Shown: positions 32,261 to 40,938, counted from the stretch's first letter. The stretch is 64,000 bases of DNA from Gaiellasilicea sp033857955 (GCA_033857955.1 JAWVCW010000006.1:361098-425097); one strand, 5' to 3'. A program made the numbers and translations. Notes: generated by a model from the sequence alone, not told the origin.

Positions 32261-32845
32261 GTGGCGACGCGTGTGAAAAGCGATGCACGGCGACAGGAGG
32301 TGGTCTCCAAGGCCGCCGAGCTGTTCGACCAAGCCGGCTACTACACGACGAACATGTCGGAGCTGGCGCGTGCCGTCGGGCTCGAAAAGCCGACGCTCTA
32401 TCACTACTTCTCGGGCAAGGACGAGATCCTGTTCTGGATCCACGAGGAGTTCATCAACCACCTGATCGAGAAGGGCGAGAGTCGCGATTCGAGCACGTTG
32501 ACCGCGACGGCCGAGCTCGAAGCGACGTTCAAAGACCTGCTCGAGCTCATGGACTCGCACCGGGGCCACGTTCGCGTCTTCTTCGAGCACGGGCGCGAGC
32601 TGACAGAGGAGCACCAGTCGACGATTCGCACGAAGCGGGACAAGTACCAGGCGATCGTTCAGGGGATCGTCGAGCGCGGGATCAAGGAGAAAGAGTTTCG
32701 CGACCTCGATCCCCGACTCGTCACCTTGGCGATCTTCGGCATGTGCAACTGGTCGTACCAGTGGTACCGCTCGGGTGGGGCTCTGCAGAGCGACGAAATC
32801 GCGTCGTTCTTCTTCAGCCTCCTTCTCGACGGGCTGCGCGTCTAG
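32261..32845 (+). CDS. TetR-family transcriptional regulator, probable master repressor of the island
   Basis: 194 residues, GTG start at 32261. The N-terminal helix-turn-helix is clear: EVVSKAAELFDQAGYYTTNMSELARAVGLEKPTLYHYFSGKDE (13-55). The C-terminal two thirds form the helical ligand-binding domain (YQAIVQGIVERGIKEKEFRDLDPR) as in TetR regulators of fatty-acid and steroid catabolism, which respond to acyl-CoA thioesters. It carries a perfect palindrome directly upstream and is the only TetR gene in the island, so it most likely binds all nine related sites between 25.3 and 61.2 kb. The ligand is unknown; an acyl-CoA pathway intermediate is the best guess. Convergent with the last SDR of the 12-gene operon. 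Confidence 0.9.
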   Translation: MATRVKSDARRQEVVSKAAELFDQAGYYTTNMSELARAVGLEKPTLYHYFSGKDEILFWIHEEFINHLIEKGESRDSSTLTATAELEATFKDLLELMDSHRGHVRVFFEHGRELTEEHQSTIRTKRDKYQAIVQGIVERGIKEKEFRDLDPRLVTLAIFGMCNWSYQWYRSGGALQSDEIASFFFSLLLDGLRV

Positions 32846-32858
32846 CTGCGCGCGCGTC

Positions 32859-33632
32859 TCACCACGCGGATTCGCCCCCGTCGACCACGAGCGTGTGGCC
32901 CGTGACGTATGCCGCTGCGTCCGAGGCGAGATAGACGACAGCTCCCTTCAGATCGTTCTCACCGCCTAGCCGGCGGAGCGGGACATGGTCGAGCAACGTC
33001 TCCTGATGAGCGGAGAGGAGCGAGCCGGTCATTTCCGTCGGGAACCATCCGGGCGCGATTGCGTTCACGGTGATGCCATGTCGGGCCCACTTGCAAGCCA
33101 GGTCGCGTGTGAGGGCGATGAGTCCGCCCTTGGTCGCGTGATACGACAGCGCATTCAGGATCTCGGCAGGGGCACCCTTGAGTCCGGCCACCGATGCGAT
33201 GTTGATGATCCTGCCGGATTTCTGACCGATCATGATCGGCCCCACCGCGCGCGAGAGGAAGAAGGGGCCGGTCAGGTTGACGTCGACGACCTTCTGCCAC
33301 CCCTCGGTCGGAGTCTCCTCGGGCCAGTCGACCCACACGGTTCCCGCGTTGTTCACCACGATGTCGATCCGGCCGAACTCGGCGTGCGTCCTGCCGACGA
33401 CCGAGGCGATGTCTGCCTCGGACCGCACGTCACATGCGAGACCGAGGGCTCGGACGCCGGTCGACTCGAGCTCGGCGGCCGCCTGCTCGCAGCGGGCCAC
33501 ATCGCGAGCGCACACCACCACGTTGGCCCCCATCTCGGCCAGGGCGCCCGCCATCTGACGGCCGATCCCGGTCGCACCTCCGGTGACGATCGCCACCTTG
33601 CCTTCCAGTTTGAAGAGCTCGCTTACGTGCAC
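32859..33632 (-). CDS. Short-chain dehydrogenase/reductase
   Basis: 257 residues, classical SDR with all catalytic residues: TGGATGIG (17-24), NNAG (about 92-95), active-site Ser in IINIASVAGLKG, and YHATK (about 165-169). The VNAIAPGWFPTEMTG and ASDAAAYVTGHTLVVDGG blocks are standard. Similar to gluconate-5-dehydrogenase/3-oxoacyl reductase-type SDRs. Last gene of the 12-gene operon, 12 bases after the SnoaL-like gene. One of six SDRs in the island; its exact step cannot be told. Confidence 0.88.
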   Translation of the reverse strand: MHVSELFKLEGKVAIVTGGATGIGRQMAGALAEMGANVVVCARDVARCEQAAAELESTGVRALGLACDVRSEADIASVVGRTHAEFGRIDIVVNNAGTVWVDWPEETPTEGWQKVVDVNLTGPFFLSRAVGPIMIGQKSGRIINIASVAGLKGAPAEILNALSYHATKGGLIALTRDLACKWARHGITVNAIAPGWFPTEMTGSLLSAHQETLLDHVPLRRLGGENDLKGAVVYLASDAAAYVTGHTLVVDGGESAW

Positions 33633-33644
33633 ATCGCGATTCTT

Positions 33645-34079
33645 TCACGCTGTCGTTGCGGCGGAGGTACTAGGAGGGTTTGCATCGAAGAGCACCGACC
33701 GGCGGCGGAAGCGCCAACCGTCCTGCGTTCTGACGAGCTCGTCCTCGTACCTTCCCGTGTTCTCGAGACGCACACTCGATCCGTCACGCGCTTTGCGAAA
33801 GAGGAGCAACGTGCACTCCTGTGTCGCCTCGTCACCGTTCAGAGAGAGCACCGGATCCGTTGTGGCGTGCACGGTCCCTCGCGGCTTGCCGGCGAAAGCG
33901 ACCAGCTCTGCTGAGCCCGTACAGAGCGTCTTGCCCGCCATGACAAGAGCGCCGTCCGCCGTGAAGGTCGCGGCAAACCCTTCACCGTCACCGGTGTCGG
34001 ACGCTCGATTGTAGCGAGCTGTCAACTCGCGAATCTCCAGCCGATCCGTCAATTCCGCGAGGATCGACGCCTCGGTCAC
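33645..34079 (-). CDS. SnoaL-like/NTF2-fold protein
   Basis: 144 residues from GTG 34079, which overlaps the preceding MaoC stop (GTGA). The sequence shows the SnoaL_4-type pattern: ILAELTDRLEIRELTARYNRASDTGDGEGFAATFTADGALVM at the N-terminus, a central beta sheet around HATTDPVLSLNGDEATQECTLLLFR, and GRYEDELVRTQDGWRFRRRSVL at the C-terminus. The Tyr-Asn and Asp pair in RYNRASDTGD corresponds to the active-site region in delta-5-3-ketosteroid-isomerase- and scytalone-dehydratase-like members. It could be an isomerase or dehydratase acting with the two MaoC proteins. Confidence 0.8.
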   Translation of the reverse strand: MTEASILAELTDRLEIRELTARYNRASDTGDGEGFAATFTADGALVMAGKTLCTGSAELVAFAGKPRGTVHATTDPVLSLNGDEATQECTLLLFRKARDGSSVRLENTGRYEDELVRTQDGWRFRRRSVLFDANPPSTSAATTA

Positions 34080-34543
34080 GCGCTGTCTTCTTCCGGCTCG
34101 ACAGGCTGTCCGTTGCCCACGATGAGGGCCGACTCGCCCGAGACGACGACGGTCCCCCGGTCCGAGCTGCACTGGCAAGCCAGCTTGACGATGCCGCCGC
34201 CGAGCTTCTCCTTCGGGATCTTCTCGAGCACTTCCCATTCTGTCGTCACCGTGTCACCGAAAAAGACCGGCGCCAGAAACTTCACGTTCTGCTCGAGGTA
34301 TCCGAGCGCGTACTTGCCAAGCCCTTTGCTGAGCACGCCGGCCATGATCCCGGTGATCAGCGTGCCGTGCGCGATGCGCTCTCCGAAGCGCGTCGTCTTC
34401 GCATATTCCGCATCGACATGCAGCGGCGCGAAGTCTCCGAAGATGCCTGCAGCGAGCACGACGTGCGCCTCGGTCACGGTCATCCGGCCGTGCAGCTTAT
34501 GGCCGACTTCCAGCGAATCGAACGTCGGAGCGTGACTGTTCAT
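34076..34543 (-). CDS. MaoC-like hydratase/dehydratase, subunit A
   Basis: 155 residues, ATG 34543 overlapping the upstream MaoC stop (ATGA). Single hot-dog domain with the hydratase-2 motif GDFAPLHVD; the catalytic pair is Asp37 and His42. It is followed by RFGERIAHGTLITG, the substrate-tunnel segment. Paired MaoC proteins in sterol and acyl-CoA catabolism often form heterodimers in which one subunit binds CoA. Here both retain Asp and His. It should hydrate a 2-enoyl-CoA, probably one too bulky for the crotonase. Confidence 0.85.
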   Translation of the reverse strand: MNSHAPTFDSLEVGHKLHGRMTVTEAHVVLAAGIFGDFAPLHVDAEYAKTTRFGERIAHGTLITGIMAGVLSKGLGKYALGYLEQNVKFLAPVFFGDTVTTEWEVLEKIPKEKLGGGIVKLACQCSSDRGTVVVSGESALIVGNGQPVEPEEDSA

Positions 34544-35010
34544 GTTCTCTCCATGGTTTGTTCCTCGGGCTCGTTCGTGATGATCGCGACGCCTGTGCAC
34601 TCCAATGCAACGACGCCGTCCTGGTTCGAGCACACGCCGCCGAAGGTGACGATTCCGCCACGGAACCGCTCCTTGTCGACCTTCTCGAGCACCGTCCAGG
34701 TCACCGTAATCGTGTCGCCCGGCTTGACCGGCGCCTTGAAGACTTCCCGTTGCTCCAGGTAGCCGATCGCCGCCCCGCCGAGACTCATGCCGAGCGTGAC
34801 AGCCGCGAGGCCTGCAACGAGCGGGCCCGGGAGAATCCTGCCTCCGTACATGCTGGCCCGGCCGGTGATCTCGTCGACATGCAGAGGAACCGAGTCGGCC
34901 ATGACGGCGTTCGTCAGCAGCAGGTGCGTCTCGGTGAGTGTGACTCTCCGGCCGAATTGGTAGCCGACCGTCAACTTGTCGTAGACGCCACGTTGGAGCC
35001 CGGCGCTCAA
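34540..35010 (-). CDS. MaoC-like hydratase/dehydratase, subunit B
   Basis: 156 residues starting with TTG at 35010 (TTGA overlap with the SDR stop). Same hot-dog fold as its neighbour, with ADSVPLHVD (Asp39, His44) but SMYGGRILPGPLVAG where the partner has RFGERIAHG, so the tunnel lining differs. About one third of residues look shared with subunit A, consistent with an old tandem duplication. A heterodimeric enoyl-CoA hydratase with subunit A is likely. Confidence 0.82.
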   Translation of the reverse strand: MSAGLQRGVYDKLTVGYQFGRRVTLTETHLLLTNAVMADSVPLHVDEITGRASMYGGRILPGPLVAGLAAVTLGMSLGGAAIGYLEQREVFKAPVKPGDTITVTWTVLEKVDKERFRGGIVTFGGVCSNQDGVVALECTGVAIITNEPEEQTMERT

Positions 35011-35756
35011 GCCGCCGTCCAGCCACCGTCGAGATGCATGACAGAGCCCGTGACATACCTGGCCGAGTCGCTCGCCAGGAACCTGACGGCGCGCGCGACG
35101 TCCTCCGGTTGCGCAATCCGTCCCAGAGGAATCATTTGCGTGAACCGGGCGAGGCGGTCAGGGTCGTCGGCGCGCCCGCCCAGCATCTGGGTCTCGACGG
35201 GACCGGTGCTGACTGTGACCACGCGGATCCCGTGCTTCCCCAGGTCCACGGCCATCGCCCGCATGAGCGCGTCGACGGTCGCGTTGGAGACGCAGTAGTG
35301 CAGCCTGCCGGGCGCGACGCGATCTGTCGTGATGGAGCCGATGTCGACGATCACACCCCCTCGCCCATGCCGGATCATGTCCCGGGCGGCCGCCTGCGAG
35401 ACCAGGAAGCGGCCTTTGGCGTTCGTGTCGAAGACCTCGTCCCAATCGCTCTCGGGCATTTTCAGCAGCCGCGCCGTCTTCAACACCCCGGCGCAGTGAA
35501 CGACGACGTCCACGCCGCCGAAGCGGTCCGCCGCGGAACGTACCGCCGCCTCGACCTGCTCACGGTCCCGAACGTCTGCACGAACCGCGAGTCCGACGTC
35601 TGACCCCAGATCGGCGACCGTCTCCTGAGCGGCGTCTTCGTCGATGTCGACGGCGCAGACCGCTGCCCCGTCCGCGGCAAAGTGCTTCGCGACCGCGCGT
35701 CCGATGCCGCCGCCGCCGCCAGTGATCAGGATCACGCGCCGCTCAGGGGACGACAT
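35007..35756 (-). CDS. Atypical short-chain dehydrogenase lacking the catalytic lysine
   Basis: 249 residues. Cofactor motif ITGGGGGIGR (11-20) is intact and the C-terminus is standard (LASDSARYVTGSVMHLDGG). The catalytic YxxxK is HYCVSN here: the tyrosine is kept but lysine is asparagine (codon AAC at the + strand gtt near 35283-35285). NNAG is replaced by HCAG. Either the enzyme uses another proton relay, has become a non-catalytic subunit, or runs a slow reaction. Its start lies 14 bases inside the 3' end of the acyl-CoA ligase gene; its stop overlaps the MaoC start. Confidence 0.82.
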   Translation of the reverse strand: MSSPERRVILITGGGGGIGRAVAKHFAADGAAVCAVDIDEDAAQETVADLGSDVGLAVRADVRDREQVEAAVRSAADRFGGVDVVVHCAGVLKTARLLKMPESDWDEVFDTNAKGRFLVSQAAARDMIRHGRGGVIVDIGSITTDRVAPGRLHYCVSNATVDALMRAMAVDLGKHGIRVVTVSTGPVETQMLGGRADDPDRLARFTQMIPLGRIAQPEDVARAVRFLASDSARYVTGSVMHLDGGWTAA

Positions 35757-37344
35757 AGCCCGCCGTTTTCCGATCGAACGTCCGCTCGTTCAGACCGTCC
35801 TGCTGAAGCTTGTACTTCTCGATCTTCAGACTGCCGGTACGCGGGAGCTCGGCGACGAACTCGAGATAGCGGGGAGCCATGAAGCGCGGGACGAGCTCGC
35901 TCACGTGCTCCAGCAGCTCGCTCGCGCCGACGTCGGCTCCCGGCTGCAGGACGACGCAGACCTTGACCTCGTCCTCCCCGAGCTCGGAGGGGACGGGGAT
36001 TGCCGCGGACTCGAGCACGAGCGGGTGGGAGTTCACCTGACGTTCGAGCTCGTACGACGAGATGTTCTCGCCGCCGCGCCGAATGACGTCTTTCTTGCGA
36101 TCGACGTAGAAGAGATAGCCGTCCTCGTCGAAGTAGCCACGGTCGCCGCAGTGAAACCAGAGGTTCCTCCACATCTCGACGGTGATCTCGGGCCGCTTGT
36201 AGTAGCCGTAGGAGATCGAGAAGGGCTCGAGCGGGCGGGCGACGATCTCGCCGGTTTCACCAACCGGCAGCTCGTTGTCGTCGTCGTCGACGATCTTCAC
36301 CTCGAAGTTGGGGGCGGGCTTGCCGCACGAGCCTGCCTTCGGCTCGTCCCACGGGTTGTAGGCGACGATGTTCATCTCCGTCGATCCGTAGATCTCGATC
36401 AGCCGGACACCGAAACGCTCCTCGAACTCCGCGTTGCTCTTGGCGATGAAGAGCGCTCGGCAGTTGTGCTGCCGATCGAGCGGACTCGGTGGCTGCTTGA
36501 GGAGGATCGGAATCACGGAAAAGACCGAGTGCGCCACGGTCGCCCCGCACGCTCGGATGTCGTCCCAGTACTGCGACGCACTGAAGCGAGGCGCAATCCT
36601 GATCTTGGAACGCACGAGGAGTGTCGGGACCACTCCGAGGATCGTCGCGAGCATGTAGAAGAGCGGAGTGGAGGCATAGAGAGTGTCTGCCTCCGTCAAC
36701 TGGGTGGCGCGCATCCACTGGCGTGAGAACGAGTAGACGTGCGCGTGAGGCATCACGATCCCCTTGGGGCGTCCCGTCGTCCCGGAGCTGTACAGGATCG
36801 CCAGCACGGTGTCGTGGCGCACCGGAGTTGGTGGAGAGAGTGGACCCGCAGCTTCGACGACGAGGTCGTCCCACGGGATTCGCGGCACATCCCCGCCCTC
36901 AACCGCCTCAGGCGTCTCGTCGCACACGACGAGCGCGAGCAGGGTCTGAAGCTTGGGGAGGCTCGCTGCGGCTGTTACGAGCGACTCAGGACTCACGATC
37001 ACCAGGCGTGGATCGGCGTCCAGGAGGATGTATTCCAGCGTGTCGCCCACCCACTCCGGGTTGATCGGGACGATCGTCGCGCCGATCTTGGCCGCCCCGA
37101 ACCAGGCTTGCAGAAACTCTGGACGGTTCCGAAGGAGGAGCACGATCCGGTCGCCGGGCTGGACGCCCTGGGCAAGGAAGCCGCGGCCGACGGCATCGGC
37201 GAGGTGGTTCAGCTCCGCGTAGGTGAACGCGCAGTCGTCAAATTCCAGGAACGTGCGATCACCGCTCTCCTCGGCGGCTTCCTGGAGGATGTTCCCGATG
37301 ACGCGCTCCGCGAGGGGCAAGTCAAGGGCCCGTGTCTCGATCAT
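35743..37344 (-). CDS. Acyl-CoA ligase (AMP-forming, CaiC-like)
   Basis: 533 residues, ANL superfamily. P-loop YSSGTTGRPKG (185-195), adenine/carboxylate motif IEIYGSTEMN near 320, hinge and A8 motif GYFDEDGYLFYVDRKKDVIRRGGENIS, and the C-terminal catalytic lysine in PRTGSLKIEKYKL. Closest in layout to crotonobetaine/carnitine-CoA ligases and cyclohexanecarboxylate- or steroid-acid-CoA ligases. It would activate the imported or P450-oxidised carboxylic acid to its CoA ester, committing it to the beta-oxidation-like steps. Seventh gene in the 12-gene operon as transcribed from livJ. Confidence 0.9.
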   Translation of the reverse strand: MIETRALDLPLAERVIGNILQEAAEESGDRTFLEFDDCAFTYAELNHLADAVGRGFLAQGVQPGDRIVLLLRNRPEFLQAWFGAAKIGATIVPINPEWVGDTLEYILLDADPRLVIVSPESLVTAAASLPKLQTLLALVVCDETPEAVEGGDVPRIPWDDLVVEAAGPLSPPTPVRHDTVLAILYSSGTTGRPKGIVMPHAHVYSFSRQWMRATQLTEADTLYASTPLFYMLATILGVVPTLLVRSKIRIAPRFSASQYWDDIRACGATVAHSVFSVIPILLKQPPSPLDRQHNCRALFIAKSNAEFEERFGVRLIEIYGSTEMNIVAYNPWDEPKAGSCGKPAPNFEVKIVDDDDNELPVGETGEIVARPLEPFSISYGYYKRPEITVEMWRNLWFHCGDRGYFDEDGYLFYVDRKKDVIRRGGENISSYELERQVNSHPLVLESAAIPVPSELGEDEVKVCVVLQPGADVGASELLEHVSELVPRFMAPRYLEFVAELPRTGSLKIEKYKLQQDGLNERTFDRKTAGYVVP

Positions 37345-37368
37345 TTCGTCTCTACCTCCATCTGTGTC

Positions 37369-38190
37369 TCAGCGGGTGAACATGTCCCCGGCGAGATAGC
37401 CGCCGTCGACGTCGAGGACAGCGCCGGTCATGTAGGCCGAGTCGTCTGAGACGAGGAAGGCGACTGCCTCCGCGATGTCTGCGGGCTCGCCGTGCGAGCC
37501 GACGGGCAAGGACTGCAGCACCACTGTGCGCTGCTCGGGATCGTCAAGCCACGTCGTGTCCGAGATGTGCGAGGAGCCGTCGGTGGCCGAGATCCACCGG
37601 CCGCTCATGCCGCTCAGGATCGCCTTCGGGTTGACACAGTTGACGCGGATCCCATGCGGCGCGAGCTCCAGGGCCATCCCGGCGGTCAGGGTCTGGACTG
37701 CGCCCTTCGATGCACAGTAGTGAGCGCGGTTCATCATCGCCCTCACACCCGCCACCGAGCCGATGTTGACCACCGCACCGCCGCCGTCGCCGCGTGCCTC
37801 GATCCGTCGCGCGAACTCCTGCGTCAGGAAGAACGGCGCCTTCACGTTGACGTCCATCAGCTTGTCCCACTCCGACTCGGCGATGTCTTCGAAAGGACCG
37901 ATGCTCAAGGCGCCGGCGTTGTTGACGAGCACCGAAACAGGCCCGACGTGCTGCTCCGCTTCGTCGAGGGCACGAGAGATGTCCGCAAGCTTCGTCAGGT
38001 CCGCCTGGACCGCCACGGCGCTACCGCCGCTCGCGCGGATCTCGTCGCACGTGGTGGTCGCAGCGTCGACGTCGATGTCGAGGCCGACCACGGCATAGCC
38101 CGCTTGCGCGAGCTTCGTGCAGATCGCGCGGCCGATGCCTCCGCCTGCGCCCGTCACGAGCGCCGCGGAAGCACGTGCAACGTCAGTCAT
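37369..38190 (-). CDS. Short-chain dehydrogenase/reductase
   Basis: 273 residues from ATG 38190, overlapping the ABC ATPase stop by eight bases; a longer upstream frame is arginine-rich and rejected. TGAGGGIG (13-20), NNAG (about 91-94), active-site Ser in VVNIGSVAGV, YCASK (about 163-167). A 20-residue insertion (MSGRWISATDGSSHISDTTW) follows the PG-type motif, here CVNPKAI; it forms part of the substrate lid. Likely oxidises a hydroxyl introduced by the P450s or hydratases. Confidence 0.87.
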   Translation of the reverse strand: MTDVARASAALVTGAGGGIGRAICTKLAQAGYAVVGLDIDVDAATTTCDEIRASGGSAVAVQADLTKLADISRALDEAEQHVGPVSVLVNNAGALSIGPFEDIAESEWDKLMDVNVKAPFFLTQEFARRIEARGDGGGAVVNIGSVAGVRAMMNRAHYCASKGAVQTLTAGMALELAPHGIRVNCVNPKAILSGMSGRWISATDGSSHISDTTWLDDPEQRTVVLQSLPVGSHGEPADIAEAVAFLVSDDSAYMTGAVLDVDGGYLAGDMFTR

Positions 38191-38941
38191 CCGCCGGCTC
38201 TCCGAGGTACGCGGCTCGTACGAGCGGCGACTGCGCGACTTCGGAGAACGTGCCGTGAGCAATGAGCTCGCCCGCGTTCAGCACGTAGACCTCGTCGCAC
38301 AGACCCTCGATGAACCGCATGTCGTGCTCGATCAGCAAAACGGCGACGCCGCGACGGCTGATGTCTTTTCGCAAGCGCTCGGCGAACGCCTCACGTTCAG
38401 ACTCGGCGAGGCCGGCCACCGGCTCGTCCAGCAGCAGGCAGACGGGATGGCCCGCGACCGCACGAGCGTACGAGACGAGCCGCTTGATCTGATGCGGGAG
38501 CTTCGCGACCTCCGTGTGCGCGTATTGACCGATTCCCAGCCCGTCCAGGAGTTGAGCAACCTCCTGCTTCCGGCCTCTCGTCCGACCGAAGGTCTTCAGG
38601 CGCGGCGGGTCGGCCGTCTCCGACGCGACCATGACGTTCTCGATCACGGTCATGTCCTCGAACAGCTCCAGGTGTTGGAACGTACGGCGGAGACCCGCGC
38701 GAGCGCGCATCGGTGTAGACAGGCGCGTGATGTCTTGGCCCCGGTACGCCACGACTCCGTGTCGTGCACTCAGTGCCCCGGCGATCACGTTCAACAGCGT
38801 CGACTTGCCGGCACCGTTTGGCCCGATCAAGCCAACCGTCTTTCCCTCGGCCACAGAGAGGTCGACGTCGCGGAGAGCCCAGAGGCTCCCGAACGACACC
38901 GAGACTTTCTGGACGTTGAGGACCGCAGTGGAAGGAGCCAT
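38183..38941 (-). CDS. LivG-type ABC transporter ATPase with degenerate signature
   Basis: 252 residues from ATG 38941, four bases after the P450 stop. Walker A GPNGAGKST (40-48), Walker B CLLLDEP (about 169-175) and switch LIEHDMRFI are intact, and GLRRTFQHLELFEDMTVIENVM is the Q-loop region typical of LivG. The ABC signature, normally LSYGQQRRLE or LSGGQ, reads LPHQIKRLVSYARA, so the second ATP site of the dimer would lack a normal signature. It partners the LivF-type ATPase and the LivH-LivM fusion in the same operon. Confidence 0.85.
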   Translation of the reverse strand: MAPSTAVLNVQKVSVSFGSLWALRDVDLSVAEGKTVGLIGPNGAGKSTLLNVIAGALSARHGVVAYRGQDITRLSTPMRARAGLRRTFQHLELFEDMTVIENVMVASETADPPRLKTFGRTRGRKQEVAQLLDGLGIGQYAHTEVAKLPHQIKRLVSYARAVAGHPVCLLLDEPVAGLAESEREAFAERLRKDISRRGVAVLLIEHDMRFIEGLCDEVYVLNAGELIAHGTFSEVAQSPLVRAAYLGEPADD

Positions 38942-38945
38942 CGCG

Positions 38946-40163
38946 TCAGGCTCCCGGCGCCGTCCAGCGCGCATGCAACGGGGTGTAGGACCTCGGCATG
39001 TGACCCTGCATCCTCGGCGGCTCCTGTGTCTCGTCGAGCTGAAGGTCCGGTAGGCGCTCGAGCAGGTGCTCGACGACCTCGATCGCCTCCGACCGTGCGA
39101 GGTTGGCCCCGACGCACATCCGCGGCCCGAGGCCGAATGCCAGGTGATCTTTGATGTTTTCGCGCCCGATCCGGAATTCGCCGGGATCATCGAAGCGACT
39201 CGGGTCGCGATTCGCCGCCGAGTTGACCGGGTGGATGCGATCGCCCGCGGCAACGGGGCAGCCCGAGAGCTCTGTGTCGACCGCGGCGGTGCGTATCCGG
39301 AAATGGATGACTCCGTAGTAGCGGAGCGTCTCCTCGACGAACCCGGGAATCAACTCAGGCTGCTCCCTGAGCCGGTTGCGGAGATCGGGGCGGTCGAGCA
39401 AGAGGTAGAGCGCGTTACGCAGGAGGTGCATCGTCGTCTCGCTCCCTGCGAAGAGCATCACGCGCGCCTGGGCGAGAACGTCGGCCTCGTTCCAGTTCTC
39501 GAGCAGGTTCGGGCCTTCCCGCCAGAGCGCGCTGACGAGGTCGTCCTGCGGGTTGTGCTCGCGATCGCGAATGATCGGGATCAGGACTTCAGCCAGGTTG
39601 CGGGCAGAGCGGCGGGCATCCTCGAGCACGCCCGGGTCCTCGCCGAAGGTCTCGCTCCAGCGCATGATGTCGTCGTTCCATTCCTTGCAGCGTGCGAGGA
39701 CATCCTCGTCGTCGATCGACACGCCGAGGAGCGCGCAGATCACATAGGCCGGCAGGTGCTCGGCGAGCGCGGAGCTGAGCTCGACCCGTCCCTCGGAGAT
39801 GAAGCGGTCGGTCAGACGCTTCACGAGCGGCTTGGTGTACCGCGCGCGGTAGTCGTCGACGACGCGTGAGGAGAAGTGGCGGATGAGGAAGCGGTGAACG
39901 GAGGTGTGATCGCGGCCCTTCAGCATCAGGATTCCGCGCGCACCGCCCTGCACCTCGACTGCCCCGGGAAGATCCCAGTACGGGTGCCGAAACGTCTCCT
40001 CGTCGCGGTGCACGCGTGCCGTGTCGGCGTGACCGACCGTGAGCCATGCACCCATTTCCTGGTCCCAGTGCACCCCCGACTCTGTGTGGTCGCGTAGGAG
40101 CTCGTAGTAGGGAAACGGGTCCGCGTCTTCGACGCTCAGATAGCTGGGAATTTCGACCTTCAC
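38946..40163 (-). CDS. Cytochrome P450 (first of three)
   Basis: 405 residues from GTG 40163; an in-frame ATG at 40169 lies only one base from the GAGGAGG site, so GTG, six bases away, is preferred. I-helix oxygen motif MLFAGSETTMH, K-helix EETLRYYGVIHFRIR (ExxR) and heme-binding FGLGPRMCVG. A soluble class I bacterial P450 that hydroxylates its substrate using ferredoxin. It lies between the two Liv ATPase genes of the transport operon, directly tying oxygenation to uptake. Distance to the sterol-27-hydroxylase types is unclear by eye. Confidence 0.92.
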   Translation of the reverse strand: MKVEIPSYLSVEDADPFPYYELLRDHTESGVHWDQEMGAWLTVGHADTARVHRDEETFRHPYWDLPGAVEVQGGARGILMLKGRDHTSVHRFLIRHFSSRVVDDYRARYTKPLVKRLTDRFISEGRVELSSALAEHLPAYVICALLGVSIDDEDVLARCKEWNDDIMRWSETFGEDPGVLEDARRSARNLAEVLIPIIRDREHNPQDDLVSALWREGPNLLENWNEADVLAQARVMLFAGSETTMHLLRNALYLLLDRPDLRNRLREQPELIPGFVEETLRYYGVIHFRIRTAAVDTELSGCPVAAGDRIHPVNSAANRDPSRFDDPGEFRIGRENIKDHLAFGLGPRMCVGANLARSEAIEVVEHLLERLPDLQLDETQEPPRMQGHMPRSYTPLHARWTAPGA

Positions 40164-40188
40164 TCTCATCCCTCCTCGGACTTGACCC

Positions 40189-40938
40189 TCACGATAGATA
40201 GGCCTCGAAAATCGCTTCGAGGTCCTCGAAGTCGGCGGCGGGCCCCTCCGTGACGACGCGGCCGCCCGCGCCGAAGACGTAGACGTAATCCGCAAGCTCG
40301 ATCGCCCGCCGCGCGGCCTGCTCGGCGATGAGCATGGAGACACCGGCGCGTTTGATCTCCGCGAGGATCTCGTAGAGCTGTTCGACGATCCGTGGCGCCA
40401 TGCCGAGCGAGGGCTCGTCGAGCAGCAGCAGCAGCGGATTCGCGTTCAGCGCACGCCCGACAGCGAGCATTTGCTGCTCGCCGCCCGAGAGCGTGCCGCC
40501 CAGCTGGTCGATTCGCTCGGCCAGGATGGGGAAGAGCTCGAGCGGGTCGAGCGTTCCACGCGAGTCGCGGCGGGCCGGCCTCGTGAAGTCGACGAGCGCC
40601 ATGTTCTCGCGCACCGTCAGGCCGGGAAAGATGCCGCGGCCCTCCGGCACCTGAACCAGTCCACGGCGAGCGACCTGATGGGCTGAGAGCCGCTCGATTC
40701 TCTCTCCAGCGAGCGTCACCGTTCCGCTGCTGGGCCGCACCAGGCCCGTGACCACGCGAAGGAGGGTCGTCTTCCCTACACCGTTTGCACCCAGAAGCGC
40801 GGCAACTCCACCTGCCGGAACGTCGACGTCGACGCCATCCAGAACAGTGGTTCCGCCATAGCCGGCGCGGATGTTGGCCGCACGCAGAAGCGGGGGAGCG
40901 TCTCCAGGCAGCGGCACCAAATCAGCTGGCTTATTCAA
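40189..40938 (-). CDS. LivF-type ABC transporter ATPase
   Basis: 249 residues. Walker A GANGVGKTT (50-58), LivF-type Q-loop VQVPEGRGIFPGLTVREN, complete signature LSGGEQQM (about 148-155), Walker B LLLLLDEPSLGMAP and a late AEQAARRAIELADYVYVF block. Its ATG overlaps the LivH-LivM stop by eight bases. It energises import with the neighbouring permease and LivG-type subunit. This ABC family carries branched amino acids but also aromatic and alicyclic acids, urea and amides. Confidence 0.9.
   Translation of the reverse strand: MNKPADLVPLPGDAPPLLRAANIRAGYGGTTVLDGVDVDVPAGGVAALLGANGVGKTTLLRVVTGLVRPSSGTVTLAGERIERLSAHQVARRGLVQVPEGRGIFPGLTVRENMALVDFTRPARRDSRGTLDPLELFPILAERIDQLGGTLSGGEQQMLAVGRALNANPLLLLLDEPSLGMAPRIVEQLYEILAEIKRAGVSMLIAEQAARRAIELADYVYVFGAGGRVVTEGPAADFEDLEAIFEAYLS

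Noticed and set aside
40163..40169. ATG 40169 as the P450 start
   Set aside because: The GAGGAGG site ends one base before this ATG, while GTG 40163 is at normal spacing, so the GTG is preferred.
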